Source: JADLHS01 sp964539515 (GTDB lineage Bacteria > Verrucomicrobiota > Verrucomicrobiia > Limisphaerales > JADLHS01). From it: a stretch of 64,000 bases of DNA. A program made the position numbers and the translations under genes. Positions 52,406 to 61,932 of this stretch are shown in pieces (the first letter of the stretch is position 1; the number at the start of each line of letters is the position of its first letter). The notes beneath the pieces are model-generated. The model ran no database searches and had not been told where the DNA came from. It saw only the letters and a program-made list of their open reading frames with translations. The stretch lies in assembly GCA_964539515.1 (NCBI GenBank), contig CAZIJO010000006.1, positions 1-64,000 on the forward strand, given 5' to 3'.

Positions 52406-52660
52406 ATGATTCAAACGCAAGAAATCGAAACCAAACTCCTGGACTTCCTGAAACGCGAAGTGTTCGCGCCAGGCCTCGCGGTCACTCCGGAAACCGACCT
52501 GGTCGCGTCGGGCTTTGACTCCATGTCGCTCGTGCGGATGCTGGTGTTCATCGAAACCGACTACGGCTTCTGGATTCCCGAAAGCGAAATCACCGGCGAC
52601 GCGCTTAAGGACGTTCGCAGTCTCGCCGCCACCATCACGCGCCTGCTCAATGCCCGGTGA
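52406..52660 (+). CDS. Acyl carrier protein
   Basis: 84 residues with the phosphopantetheine Ser in VASGFDSMSLVRMLVFIE (DSM, about residue 38) and the four-helix ACP pattern. ATG abuts the ligase TGA. Its last codons overlap the next gene by 11 bp. It would carry intermediates for the cluster. Confidence 0.96.
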   Translation: MIQTQEIETKLLDFLKREVFAPGLAVTPETDLVASGFDSMSLVRMLVFIETDYGFWIPESEITGDALKDVRSLAATITRLLNAR

Positions 52661-53906
52661 TTCGCCACTCAACGGCAGTGATTACCTCATGCTCGGGTTC
52701 GATTACGAACTCCGGCGGCAGGGGTTTCCCGGCAACTCCTGCCAGATCATCCTCGAACTCGACCGCACCATTTCCGCGGACGCATTGCGCCGGCGCCTGG
52801 GTCATCTGGTGGAACGCCACCCCATCCTCGCGTCCCGCCCGGCCGGCTGGTTTTCGCCCAGGTGGAAGCCCATTCCATCCGTCCCCTTCGTCCCCTCCGT
52901 GCGCGTTCACCACGCCCCTCCCGAAGCCCTCGCTGATCCACTCGCGCTTCAACGCGGGGAACTTTTCCGCTTTGATCTGGTCCCGCGCGCCAACGCCACA
53001 GACGTTGTGTTCACCTGGACGCACGCGTTGATGGACGCGCCGAGCGCGGAACATTTTCTGGCAGTGGTTGGCCGGGAAGATCTCCCGCTGCCCGCAACCA
53101 CTCCGGCACCCCCGCGCCCGAAGCAGCCGTTGTCGGAGCGCTTCCAACTGGCCCGCAAGAACGTCAATCAACTCAGCGATTTTTGCAAAGCCGCGCCGCG
53201 CACGGTGGGGACGAGGTTTCCGCAGGCCAGGCGGGTTCAACGGTTTCTGGTTGAGAAGTTCACCGCGGAAGAGACCGCCCGCATCCGCGGCCATGGCGTA
53301 AAGCTCTGTGGCGCGCTCGGGGACGCACAGTTTCATGCGGCCGCGGCGATGATGGAATTGCATCGCCTGCATCATCGGGTGGGCAAACCCTCACCAAGTT
53401 ATGTGCTGCCGGTACCCGTCAGTCTGCGGCCCAAAGGCACGGTGGAACCGGTGTTCAGCAACCAGATTGCCATGCTCATGGTGCAGTTTCTTCCGGAACA
53501 GCTGAACACCCCTTCCGCCGCTGTCGCGACGTTGAAGACGCAACTGGTGCAATCTCTCCGCGACCGTCGCATCGAAGCGGGCACCGCAATCACGGAACTT
53601 TCCCGCGGCCTCCCCTTCCCGCTCTACCTCTACATGCTCAAGCACCATGGCCTCCGCGGGGAAATCTGCTCGTTCTTTTATGGCGATGTCGCCAACGTCT
53701 CACCGCTGCTGACGACATTCCTGGGGGCGACGATCACTGATTTCACCCACGTCGGGGCCGCCACGCCTTCACCGGGCATCGGCGCCATCTTCTATTACTT
53801 TGGGGGCAAGATGCGGTTGACCGTGTTTCATCTGGAAACTCACTTCTCCGCCAACGAGGCTGCCGGGTTTGCCACAGCGCTTCGCGGACGTTTGCTCAAC
53901 CCGTGA
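52650..53906 (+). CDS. Condensation-domain-like acyltransferase
   Basis: 418 residues from the ATG at 52650 inside the ACP gene. The CoA-dependent acyltransferase/NRPS condensation fold is suggested by RRRLGHLVERHPILASRP and a degenerate HHxxxDG motif, FTWTHALMDAPSAEHFL, in which the first His and last Gly are changed but the catalytic His and Asp remain. Later: YVLPVPVSLRPKG, SNQIAMLMVQFLP, GDVANVSPLL. It probably transfers the acyl chain from the ACP to an alcohol or amine acceptor. It overlaps both neighbours, so it is part of a tight operon. Confidence 0.75.
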   Translation: MPGDSPLNGSDYLMLGFDYELRRQGFPGNSCQIILELDRTISADALRRRLGHLVERHPILASRPAGWFSPRWKPIPSVPFVPSVRVHHAPPEALADPLALQRGELFRFDLVPRANATDVVFTWTHALMDAPSAEHFLAVVGREDLPLPATTPAPPRPKQPLSERFQLARKNVNQLSDFCKAAPRTVGTRFPQARRVQRFLVEKFTAEETARIRGHGVKLCGALGDAQFHAAAAMMELHRLHHRVGKPSPSYVLPVPVSLRPKGTVEPVFSNQIAMLMVQFLPEQLNTPSAAVATLKTQLVQSLRDRRIEAGTAITELSRGLPFPLYLYMLKHHGLRGEICSFFYGDVANVSPLLTTFLGATITDFTHVGAATPSPGIGAIFYYFGGKMRLTVFHLETHFSANEAAGFATALRGRLLNP

Positions 53907-55048
53907 ACGGGCCGGTGGACATCGCAGTTGTCGGGGCGGGCGCGGCCGGCATTGCCGCGGCGGTGACGGCTGCACGAGCCGGATGCGAAACCTTGCTGCT
54001 GGAGCAGCGTTCCGCTGCGGGTGGCACGGGCGGCTTCAGTGGATTGACCACGCTTTGCGGCCTCTACGACGAGGCTGGCCATTTCCTGAACGACGGTTTT
54101 TCACGAGAGTTTGCCGAGGCGTTGATGGAGCGCCGCGCGTCGGCCTGGCTGGGAAACAATATTTCCGGCCGGACCGGGCCGGGGCTCAGCGGTCCAATCC
54201 GAATGGGGCGCGTCTGGGTGCTGCAATATCAGCCCGAACGGTTTCGTGAAGTTGCCGCCCACCGGATTGCGGAGTGTCCGCGACTTCACCCCCAATGGAA
54301 CACTCCGCTGCGTGAGGCGACGGTTGCGTCGGACCGCATCACGAGCTTGAATGGCATTCCCGTCGGGGCGGTGGTGGATTGCAGCGGCACGGCAGAAATT
54401 GCGCGCGCCATCGGCGCGGATTACTTGACCACGGACGAAACCACCCAGGCGCCGGCGATCGTGTTTCCGCTCTGCAACGTTGCGCGCGATTTGAATTCGG
54501 CGGCGGCGATGGCGCAGGTGTTGTTGCCATTGGCACGGGCCGGCTTTCCACCGCTGAACCTCCAGCCGAATCTCGAGCCAAATACGCTGACCGCCAAGTT
54601 TGCCGGCCATGGGGAACAGGTGCCGCCCCTGATCGCATTTCTCCGCCAAAACGTGCGTGGATTTGAAAACTGCGGCACGCCCGTCACGGAGTTTGTTCCC
54701 GCGCGCCGGGCGGGCAGCATGATTGTTGGGGAGTATCGGTTGACCGGTGCGGACGTTCTGGCGGGAAGAAAATTCCCCGATGCGGTGGCGCGGGGCGCGT
54801 GGCCCATCGAACAGTGGGACGAACGCGGCGTGGCTCATTTCCAGTATCTGCCGGCCGGTGTGCACTACGAGATTCCGGCCCGGAGCCTGCGCGCGGCGCG
54901 GATTGAGAACCTGTTCATGGCTGGCAAGACCATCAGTGCCGACGTGGCGGCCATCGCCAGTGCCCGGGTGATGGGCGGTTGCCTTGCCACCGGCGCGGCG
55001 GCTGGCTATCTGGCCGCAACCTGCGTACAATCGACGCGGACCAGATGA
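53903..55048 (+). CDS. FAD-dependent oxidoreductase
   Basis: 381 residues starting with GTG at 53903 (GTGA overlap with the preceding stop). The FAD-binding Rossmann motif is VDIAVVGAGAAGIAAAVTAARAGCETLLLEQ; GGTGGFSGLTTLCGLYDEAG follows, then RIENLFMAGKTISADVAAIASARVMGGCLATG at the C-terminus, as in the PF12831-type FAD oxidoreductases. It could hydroxylate, desaturate or oxidise the polyene or aromatic end group. Flexirubin and aryl-polyene loci often include such an enzyme. Confidence 0.88.
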   Translation: MNGPVDIAVVGAGAAGIAAAVTAARAGCETLLLEQRSAAGGTGGFSGLTTLCGLYDEAGHFLNDGFSREFAEALMERRASAWLGNNISGRTGPGLSGPIRMGRVWVLQYQPERFREVAAHRIAECPRLHPQWNTPLREATVASDRITSLNGIPVGAVVDCSGTAEIARAIGADYLTTDETTQAPAIVFPLCNVARDLNSAAAMAQVLLPLARAGFPPLNLQPNLEPNTLTAKFAGHGEQVPPLIAFLRQNVRGFENCGTPVTEFVPARRAGSMIVGEYRLTGADVLAGRKFPDAVARGAWPIEQWDERGVAHFQYLPAGVHYEIPARSLRAARIENLFMAGKTISADVAAIASARVMGGCLATGAAAGYLAATCVQSTRTR

Positions 55049-56262
55049 GTCGGGCGATCGCTGAACTGTGGCCTGAGACCTACCGCCATGTCGCGGTACA
55101 CTCGCCTTTTTATCGGGAACTCTTTCACGAACCGACCTCCGTTCCGGCACTCGAAAGCGTTCCGCTCCTGGACAAGCAAACGCTGTCGGCCCGCAACCTG
55201 GAATTTCTCTGTGTTCCGCGCGAGCGCGTGGTGGAAATCGTCACCACCAGTGGCACCACCGGGCAGCCGTTGTTGTGGATGTTGTCCGAGCCAGACCTGG
55301 AGCGGCTGGCTGACAATGAGCGACTGTCATTCGGTTGCGCCGCCCTGACCGCCAACGACACCGTGCTGGTGGCGGTGGCGCTGGATCGTTGCTTCATGGC
55401 CGGGCTGGCCTATTGGCTGGGCCTGCGCCAACTCGGCTGCGGCATGGTCCGCACGGGCGCGGCGTCGCCGATGCTCGTGTTGGAAATGATCGAGCGCATT
55501 CAGCCAACGGCCGTGGTCGGTGTGCCATCCTTCCTGCGATTGGTGGCGGACAAGGCCCGGGAAACGGGGTTTGACCTCAAAAACTCTTCCGTCAGGAAAG
55601 CCATCTGCATCGGCGAACCGATTCGCGACCGCGCGCTGGCACTGAACAATTCCGGCCGCATCATTGAGTCCACCTGGGGCGCGAAAGTCTATTCGACCTA
55701 CGGCGTCACCGAGCTGGCCAATTCTTGCTGCGAATGTGACGCGGGGGCGGGCGGGCATTTGCACGAGGAACAGTTGCACCTCGAGATTCTCGACGACAAT
55801 GGAAAGCCGGTTCCCGATGGCGAGGTCGGGGAGGTGGTCGCCACGACCTTCGGCGTGGAGGCGATGCCGGTGATTCGCTATCGCACGGGTGATTGTGCCG
55901 CGTTGTTCCGCCAGCCTTGTGCCTGTGGCCGCACCGCGCCACGCTTGGGGCCGATTGTCGGGCGCAAGAATCAGAAACTGAAGTTCAAAGGCACCTCCCT
56001 TTTTCCCTCGACGCTGACGGCAGTGCTGGAGGAAAGCCGGGAGGTGGAAGCGTTTGTCGTCATCGCACGCAAGGAAAGCGAGCTTTCGGATGCCATCGAG
56101 GTGCTGGTGCACGGGGCGGCGTCCGTGGCGCATTTGCGCGAGGTGTTGCAGGCGCGGACAAAAATTGTGCCGCAGATCCGGGTGGCTACGCGGGAGGAGA
56201 TTGAAGCGCTGCAATTGCCGCCACAGGCGCGCAAGCGGCGGACGTTCGTGGATTTGCGGTGA
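55045..56262 (+). CDS. Phenylacetate-CoA ligase-like adenylate-forming enzyme (PaaK type)
   Basis: 405 residues from ATG at 55045 (ATGA overlap). The P-loop is VVEIVTTSGTTGQPLLWMLSEPDLERLADNE; later YSTYGVTELANSCCECDAGAGGHLHEEQLHLEIL and IRYRTGDCAALFRQPCACGRTAPRLGPIVGRKNQKLKFKG contain PaaK-type motifs, including a small Cys cluster. It is the second adenylating enzyme of the locus, so a second acid (aryl or acyl) may be activated. Confidence 0.9.
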   Translation: MSRAIAELWPETYRHVAVHSPFYRELFHEPTSVPALESVPLLDKQTLSARNLEFLCVPRERVVEIVTTSGTTGQPLLWMLSEPDLERLADNERLSFGCAALTANDTVLVAVALDRCFMAGLAYWLGLRQLGCGMVRTGAASPMLVLEMIERIQPTAVVGVPSFLRLVADKARETGFDLKNSSVRKAICIGEPIRDRALALNNSGRIIESTWGAKVYSTYGVTELANSCCECDAGAGGHLHEEQLHLEILDDNGKPVPDGEVGEVVATTFGVEAMPVIRYRTGDCAALFRQPCACGRTAPRLGPIVGRKNQKLKFKGTSLFPSTLTAVLEESREVEAFVVIARKESELSDAIEVLVHGAASVAHLREVLQARTKIVPQIRVATREEIEALQLPPQARKRRTFVDLR

Positions 56263-57383
56263 AACCCTGCGTACTCATTCCCTGTTACAACCACGCAGCG
56301 ACCGTGGGTGAGGTCGCGCGGGCGGCGCGGGCGCATTGCTCTGTCATCGTGGTGGACGATGGCTCGACCGAGCAGTTGCCGGAATTGTCCGGTTGCGATT
56401 TGGTGCGATTGCCAAGCAACCGCGGCAAGGCGGCAGCCCTCCGGGCGGGCTTTCAGCGCGCGGTGGAACTTGGTTTCACCCACGTGATCACGATGGATGC
56501 GGACGGCCAGCATTTCGCGGAGGACTTACCCAAGTTCCTTACCGCCGCGCAGGCGCAGCCGGATGCCTATCTGGTCGGCGTGCGAGATTTGGTGGCCGCG
56601 GGCTGCCCCAAACACCGCCAGCGTTCGAATCGCATTTCCACCTTCTGGTACCGCGTGGAGACCGGGATCCGCCTCGCGGACACGCAATGCGGCTTCCGCT
56701 GTTATCCGCTGACGTTGGTGCAACGGTTGCAGATCAAGTCGGGGCGCTACGCTTACGAACTGGAATTCATGGTGCGGGCGGCGTGGGTGGAAACCGCAAT
56801 TGTCGCCGTGCCGGTGAAATGCACTTACGCGCCCGGCAAGACCGGGATTTCGCACTTCCGTACCGTGCGCGACTTCGTCCACATCACCAACATGAACATC
56901 CTGCTGGTGCTGCAATCCTGGTTCGTGCCAGCGCCGCTGCGGATGGCGTGGTCGCGAGGTGAGCATTGGGGATTCGTTCGCGCGACGCGGGAATTTTTCT
57001 CCGATCACGCCCATGACCCGGGACACATGTCGCTGTCGGTGGGGTTGGGATTGTTCTTCGGCATTGTGCCGATTTATGGATTGCAAATGATTCTCGCGGC
57101 CACCGCCGCGCATTGGTTGCGCTTGAACAAGGCCATTGCGCTGGTGGCGAGCAACATTTCGATGCCGCCCCTGGCTCCGTTCGTGATCGGGGGTGGATTC
57201 ATCCTGGGTCATTGGCTGGTAACCGGCGAATGGCTGCCGCTGTCGCTGCCGGACATGACCCGGGAGCACGTGGCCGCCTATGTCTGGCAGTGGTTGCTGG
57301 GCAGCGTGGTGCTGGCGGTGGTCGTGGCAGCGTTCGGGACAACCATGACGTATCTCCTGGCGAAAATTTTCTGGCGGCGATGA
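56259..57383 (+). CDS. Glycosyltransferase family 2 fused to DUF2062 membrane domain
   Basis: 374 residues starting with GTG at 56259 inside the previous stop. The GT-A fold has VLIPCYNHAATVGEVARAARAHCSVIVVDDGST, NRGKAAALRAGFQRAVELGFTHVITMDADGQH (DxD) and TGIRLADTQCGFRCYPL, resembling dolichyl-phosphate-type GT2s. The C-terminal part (about 240-374) holds three membrane helices in a DUF2062 pattern (GHMSLSVGLGLFFGIVPIYGLQM). It probably glycosylates a lipid-linked product at the membrane. It overlaps the exporter gene by ATGA. Confidence 0.9.
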   Translation: MKPCVLIPCYNHAATVGEVARAARAHCSVIVVDDGSTEQLPELSGCDLVRLPSNRGKAAALRAGFQRAVELGFTHVITMDADGQHFAEDLPKFLTAAQAQPDAYLVGVRDLVAAGCPKHRQRSNRISTFWYRVETGIRLADTQCGFRCYPLTLVQRLQIKSGRYAYELEFMVRAAWVETAIVAVPVKCTYAPGKTGISHFRTVRDFVHITNMNILLVLQSWFVPAPLRMAWSRGEHWGFVRATREFFSDHAHDPGHMSLSVGLGLFFGIVPIYGLQMILAATAAHWLRLNKAIALVASNISMPPLAPFVIGGGFILGHWLVTGEWLPLSLPDMTREHVAAYVWQWLLGSVVLAVVVAAFGTTMTYLLAKIFWRR

Positions 57384-60300
57384 AGCCGAACCTCTACACG
57401 CGGCTCTATCTTTGGCTGGTCGCGCGCCGCTGGGTGGTGCTCCCGATCGTGCTGCTCGTCACGGTGGTCAGTATTGTCATCTCGTCGCGCATCAATCTGG
57501 AGGAAGACATCCTTGATATGTTGCCACGGAAGGACGCGCGGGTGGACGACTACCGCTACGCGTTGCGTAAATTCCGACAGATTGACCGCCTCTATGTCGA
57601 TGTCAGCGTCAAGGCCGACGAACCGGAGAAACTCGGACCGGCGGCGGATGAAGTTTACGCGGGATTGTCATCCAACACCAACCTCGGGCGCATCATGTAT
57701 CGCATGGAGGGGGGTGGGCAGGGGCAAATAATTGATTTCCTGACGGGCGCCTTGCCGAATTTGTTTACCGAGACGGACGCGCGCGAACTGGAAACGAAGC
57801 TCGATCCCACCGCGGTGCGCGAACATCTGACGACCATGCGCCGCAAGCTTGCCGGGCCCGAGGGCATGGTGCTCAAGGACGTGGTGGCGGCGGATCCGAT
57901 TGGCGCGAGCGCGCTCGTGGTGGCCAAGGTTCTGCCGCTGCAAACGGGCTTTGGCGGCGCACAAATCGTGGATGGCCGCATCACCAGTGGAGACGGCCGG
58001 CACGTCTTGATGACGGCCGAACCGAGGTTTCCTTCGTCAGATTCCAAGGCCAGCGCGGCGTTGGTTCGGGATCTCTTGCAGTTGGCGCAAACCGTCGAAA
58101 AACAATTCCCCGGTGTGCACGTCGCCCTCACGGGCGGGCATCGCATGTCGGTGGACAATGCTTCCATCATTCGCGCCGATGCGACCCGCTGTATCGCCAT
58201 TGGCACCGTAGCCATGCTTTCGTTGTGCCTGGTGGCGTATCGGCGGCGCTGGCTGGCCCTGGTGACGTTTGTACCATCCTTCTTCGGGACGCTGATGGCG
58301 GGCGTGGTGCTGGCGTTCTGGCAGGATCAACTTTCGGCCATCGCACTTGGTTTCGCGTCCATCGCCATCGGCGTTACGGTGGATTACGCCATCCACGTCA
58401 TTTATCACCTCGATGACACCTCCGCCACTGATCATCCGTCCCTCGGGCGGCATCTCAGCAAGCTGGTGTTTCCCGTCGGCGTCGGCGTCATCACGACCAT
58501 CGCGGCGTTTCTGGTGATGATGGGGTCGCCCATGCACGGCTATCAGCAACTGGGCATCCTGGGCGCGATTGGGGTGGTGTTTTCAGCGGCGTTCGCCGTG
58601 ATCATCCTGCCACTATTGGTGCCACCGGCGAAAAAGCCGGGGCAGGGATCACTTTGGCTGACCAGCCTCTGGGCGCGTTACTTCAACTGGCAATCACGGC
58701 GGCAAGTCTGGCTGGTGACGGCGGTGGTGGGGCTCACGGTGGTCGCCATTTTTGGCGCGCGGAAACTTCGCTTCGAGGGAGATGTCGCCAAGCTCAACGG
58801 CATCACCACAGCCACGCGGCAGGATGATGAACTGATCAACCAGACCTGGGGCGAGGCTTTGGGTATGACGATGGTGGTCGCGCGGGGAACGACGCCAGAA
58901 CTGGCGCTGGTCGAGAATGATCGGGTCGCGGCGACGCTGGCCCGGGACACGAACGTGGCCGCGCTCTATTCGTTGTCGGCGGTGTGCCCTTCCATTGCGA
59001 CGCAACAGGCGAACCTCCGGCGCTGGCGCGAATTCTGGATGCCGGAAAGGCGCGCAAACTTGCGCCAGAGCCTGGCGCAGACCGGCAGTGAGCTCGGTTT
59101 TCGCAGCGATGCGTTTGCGAAGTTCTGGCAACGGGTGGAAGGCGAACCGCCCCTGCTGACGCTGGAGACTTTTCGCGGGTCGCCGTTGGAGCAAATGTTG
59201 AACGAGCGGGTGGCCCTCGGCACGAATGACCAGGCGGTGAGCACATTGGTCAAGCTGGCGGATCGCACTGGAGTGGCACGGGTGCGCCAGGCCCTGCCAG
59301 GTCTGATCGTGCTCGATGGCCAGGATTTCGCGGCGCACATCGCGGGACTGGCAAGGAGCGGGCTCAAACACTTTGCCGTTTGGACGGCAATGGTCGTGGG
59401 CGGTTTGTTGCTGCTCTCGCTGGCGTCAGTGGAATTGATGGTGGTGACGCTGGTGCCGATTGCCTTTGGCCTGTTGTGGACGTTTGGGGCGATGGGGTTA
59501 CTGGGCATCCCGATTGATTTGATGAACAGCATCTTTGTCATCTTCATCATCGGGGTGGGCGAGGATTACAGCGTGTTCATGATGACGACCAAGCTGGATG
59601 AATGGCGCGGGCGTCCGCACCAAGCCGCCGTCACCAGTGCGTCGGTGCTCGTCTCGGCCCTCACGACCATCTTTGGATTCGGGGTGATGGTGATTGCCGA
59701 CCATCCGGTGTTGTTCTCGTTGGGCGCCACCGTGCTGATCGGCATGGTATTCACATTCATTGCCACGCTGGCACTGACGCCGCTGTGCATGGGTTTGTTG
59801 CTGTTCAAAGACCCGCCACGCGGGGCACCCCGCTGGTGGCATCCCCTTGGGACTTTGTGGGTGCTCATTCACCTGGGCGGCAGCCAGGTGTTTCTCTATT
59901 ACCTCCTGCGGCCCATGCTGAAAATCCTTTCGCCGCGCAATGCGGACGATCAATTGCGGCGAGCGACGCGCTGGATGGCGCGCGGGGTGGTGAAAGCGAT
60001 GCCATTTGGCAAACTGGCGTATCAGAACATCACGCCCGCCACGTTCACCCCGCCATGCATCGTCATCAGCAATCATCAATCCGCGGTGGACGTGATGCTG
60101 GTGGTGAGCCTGCCGGGGGATGTGCGGCAGACGGCGAAGAAGCGGGTGTTCGATGCGCCGATGCTTGGCCTGGGTTGCAAGATTCTCGGACACGTGATGG
60201 TCGAGCCGAACGATCCGCAGACCACATTGCGACGTTGTCGCGAAACCCTGGCCCGCGGGGCCTCGGTGCATTTCTACCCCGAAGGCACGCGATCGTTCGA

Positions 60301-61210
60301 TGGTTTCGTGCAACGCTTCCATCGCGGGGCCTTTGAGCTGGCCGTGGAATTGAACCAGGAAATCCTGCCGGTGATCCTCTGCGATTCCAACACGGCGATG
60401 CCGCGCGATGCCTACTGGTTCGAGCCGTTTCACACCGTTGTTCGAGCGCTGCCCCGCGTGACACCGCGGACGTTCGATTACTCGCAGGGCGTCGTTCCGT
60501 TGATGAAGCATTGCGAAACCATCGTGCGCGAGGGGTTGCAAAAGGAACTCGATGCCATCAACACGCCGCGCGTGGTCCGGCGCAAGGTGGCGCGGCTCTA
60601 TCGCTATCAACGCATGTGGGTCGAGCAGTTCGTGTTTTGGAAGCTGCGCTGCGACCCGATGTTTGCCCGGCTGGATTCCGTTGTACCCCGACAGGGTTTC
60701 GTGCTGGACCTGGGCTGCGGCTACGGCCTCGCGACGCATTGGCTGGCGTGTTTCACCGACCAACGGACCTTTCTGGGGATTGACTACGACGAGGACAAGA
60801 TCCGCGTGGCCCAGCGCACCGCCCCCGGGCATCCGCGAATCCGGTTTGAGAATGGGGACATTCTGGAACGCAACTATCCGGCGTGCGATGCCGTATTGTT
60901 GCTCGACGTGCTGCACTATTGGACGGTGGAAAAGCAGCAGGCGATTCTAAGCCAGGCGCGTCAGGCCCTGCGGCCCGGCGGCCGACTGGTGTTGCGCGAT
61001 GGCGCCCGGGCGGGGAATGAAGCGCACCAACGCGTGCATCGTTGGGAGAAATTCGCCACGCGCGTCGGCCTGAACCGGACGGAGGAAGGCCTGCAATTCC
61101 AGACCCAGGCGGAATTGGAAACCATGCTCCGGGCCGCGGGCTTTACGGGTTGGGAGATCAAGCCTGGAGCCGGGAATGATTCCAACCTGATGATCGTGGC
61201 CCATGCCTAG
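57380..61210 (+). CDS. Fusion: MMPL/RND exporter + PlsC acyltransferase + SAM methyltransferase
   Basis: 1276 residues from the ATG at 57380 (overlapping the previous TGA). Residues 1-855 are an MMPL/RND-type exporter with two halves, each with a large periplasmic loop and a helix bundle (FASIAIGVTVDYAIHVIYHL and VIFIIGVGEDYSVFMMTTKL-like GxxxD motifs). Residues about 880-1060 form a PlsC acyltransferase (SNHQSAVDVML, HX4D at 899-904; FYPEGTRS at about 966). Residues about 1090-1276 form a class I methyltransferase (VLDLGCGYGLATHWL at 1108; GIDYDEDKI; DAVLLLDVLHYW). It probably acylates, methylates and exports the cluster product. I see no frameshift at the joins. Confidence 0.93.
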   Translation: MKPNLYTRLYLWLVARRWVVLPIVLLVTVVSIVISSRINLEEDILDMLPRKDARVDDYRYALRKFRQIDRLYVDVSVKADEPEKLGPAADEVYAGLSSNTNLGRIMYRMEGGGQGQIIDFLTGALPNLFTETDARELETKLDPTAVREHLTTMRRKLAGPEGMVLKDVVAADPIGASALVVAKVLPLQTGFGGAQIVDGRITSGDGRHVLMTAEPRFPSSDSKASAALVRDLLQLAQTVEKQFPGVHVALTGGHRMSVDNASIIRADATRCIAIGTVAMLSLCLVAYRRRWLALVTFVPSFFGTLMAGVVLAFWQDQLSAIALGFASIAIGVTVDYAIHVIYHLDDTSATDHPSLGRHLSKLVFPVGVGVITTIAAFLVMMGSPMHGYQQLGILGAIGVVFSAAFAVIILPLLVPPAKKPGQGSLWLTSLWARYFNWQSRRQVWLVTAVVGLTVVAIFGARKLRFEGDVAKLNGITTATRQDDELINQTWGEALGMTMVVARGTTPELALVENDRVAATLARDTNVAALYSLSAVCPSIATQQANLRRWREFWMPERRANLRQSLAQTGSELGFRSDAFAKFWQRVEGEPPLLTLETFRGSPLEQMLNERVALGTNDQAVSTLVKLADRTGVARVRQALPGLIVLDGQDFAAHIAGLARSGLKHFAVWTAMVVGGLLLLSLASVELMVVTLVPIAFGLLWTFGAMGLLGIPIDLMNSIFVIFIIGVGEDYSVFMMTTKLDEWRGRPHQAAVTSASVLVSALTTIFGFGVMVIADHPVLFSLGATVLIGMVFTFIATLALTPLCMGLLLFKDPPRGAPRWWHPLGTLWVLIHLGGSQVFLYYLLRPMLKILSPRNADDQLRRATRWMARGVVKAMPFGKLAYQNITPATFTPPCIVISNHQSAVDVMLVVSLPGDVRQTAKKRVFDAPMLGLGCKILGHVMVEPNDPQTTLRRCRETLARGASVHFYPEGTRSFDGFVQRFHRGAFELAVELNQEILPVILCDSNTAMPRDAYWFEPFHTVVRALPRVTPRTFDYSQGVVPLMKHCETIVREGLQKELDAINTPRVVRRKVARLYRYQRMWVEQFVFWKLRCDPMFARLDSVVPRQGFVLDLGCGYGLATHWLACFTDQRTFLGIDYDEDKIRVAQRTAPGHPRIRFENGDILERNYPACDAVLLLDVLHYWTVEKQQAILSQARQALRPGGRLVLRDGARAGNEAHQRVHRWEKFATRVGLNRTEEGLQFQTQAELETMLRAAGFTGWEIKPGAGNDSNLMIVAHA

Positions 61211-61212
61211 AA

Positions 61213-61932
61213 TCAAGGCTTCGCGGCGGCAATCTTCTGCCGGACGAACTCCACGAATTCTTCCCGCGGCAGGGCAAGATAGTTTTCCGGGACGATCGGT
61301 TCACCGAATTGGACTTCAACCTTGTGCAGGCCGCGGAAGGGATGGAAGCGGCCCGTCTTGGTGGAGATCAACTGCATGTTCGCGATAAAAACCGGAACGA
61401 TGGGCAGTCGAGCTGCCTGCGCGATGTGATAAATTCCAGGCTGACAAGTGGCCACATTCACTCCGTCGCCGCGCGTGCCTTCCGGGAACACGACGAGATG
61501 AAATTCATTACCAGCGCGGCCAAAGGTCTGCAGTTCTGCCATGCGGTTGGGATTCAGCTTGCCGCGTTCCAGCAGGAAGCCGATGCGGCTGCTGAGCAGT
61601 TTCTTGAGCCACGAGGCGTGCCAGACGTGTTTGTCGCCCAGCACGAGGATGGGATAACAGTTCGCACGCCAGCACAGCGCGCCGAGCAGGATGGTGTCGA
61701 GCAAGCTGACATGATTGACGGCGAACAGGTAGCGTTGCTTGGAGTCGAGACCCTCAAGGCCGTGGGTGCGGCGCAGGTAGGGGAGGGCGAGGAATATAGT
61801 GGCGCCCAAACCGAGCCACCATTGCACAAAGGTGAGTCCCGGCGTGACGCGAGGATGCGTCGGCACGGCGACGGGCTTGGGTGGCGCCGCTGGCTGCTCG
61901 ATGAGCACCGCCCTAGTCTGGCCTTTTTGCAC
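61213..61932 (-). CDS. PlsC-type lysophospholipid acyltransferase
   Basis: 239 residues from GTG at 61932, overlapping the C45 gene by 20 bp. It has one membrane helix (about 31-50), VNHVSLLDTILLGAL (HX4D), LERGKLN, VVFPEGTRGDGVN and GIYHIAQAARLPIVPVFIANM. The intact PEGTR contrasts with the other acyltransferase at 16.1 kb. It ends 2 bp from the exporter stop (convergent). Confidence 0.92.
   Translation of the reverse strand: MQKGQTRAVLIEQPAAPPKPVAVPTHPRVTPGLTFVQWWLGLGATIFLALPYLRRTHGLEGLDSKQRYLFAVNHVSLLDTILLGALCWRANCYPILVLGDKHVWHASWLKKLLSSRIGFLLERGKLNPNRMAELQTFGRAGNEFHLVVFPEGTRGDGVNVATCQPGIYHIAQAARLPIVPVFIANMQLISTKTGRFHPFRGLHKVEVQFGEPIVPENYLALPREEFVEFVRQKIAAAKP

Noticed and set aside
59498..60916. 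472-codon minus-strand frame
   Set aside because: Antisense to the exporter fusion, which has full catalytic motifs; His/Arg-rich shadow.
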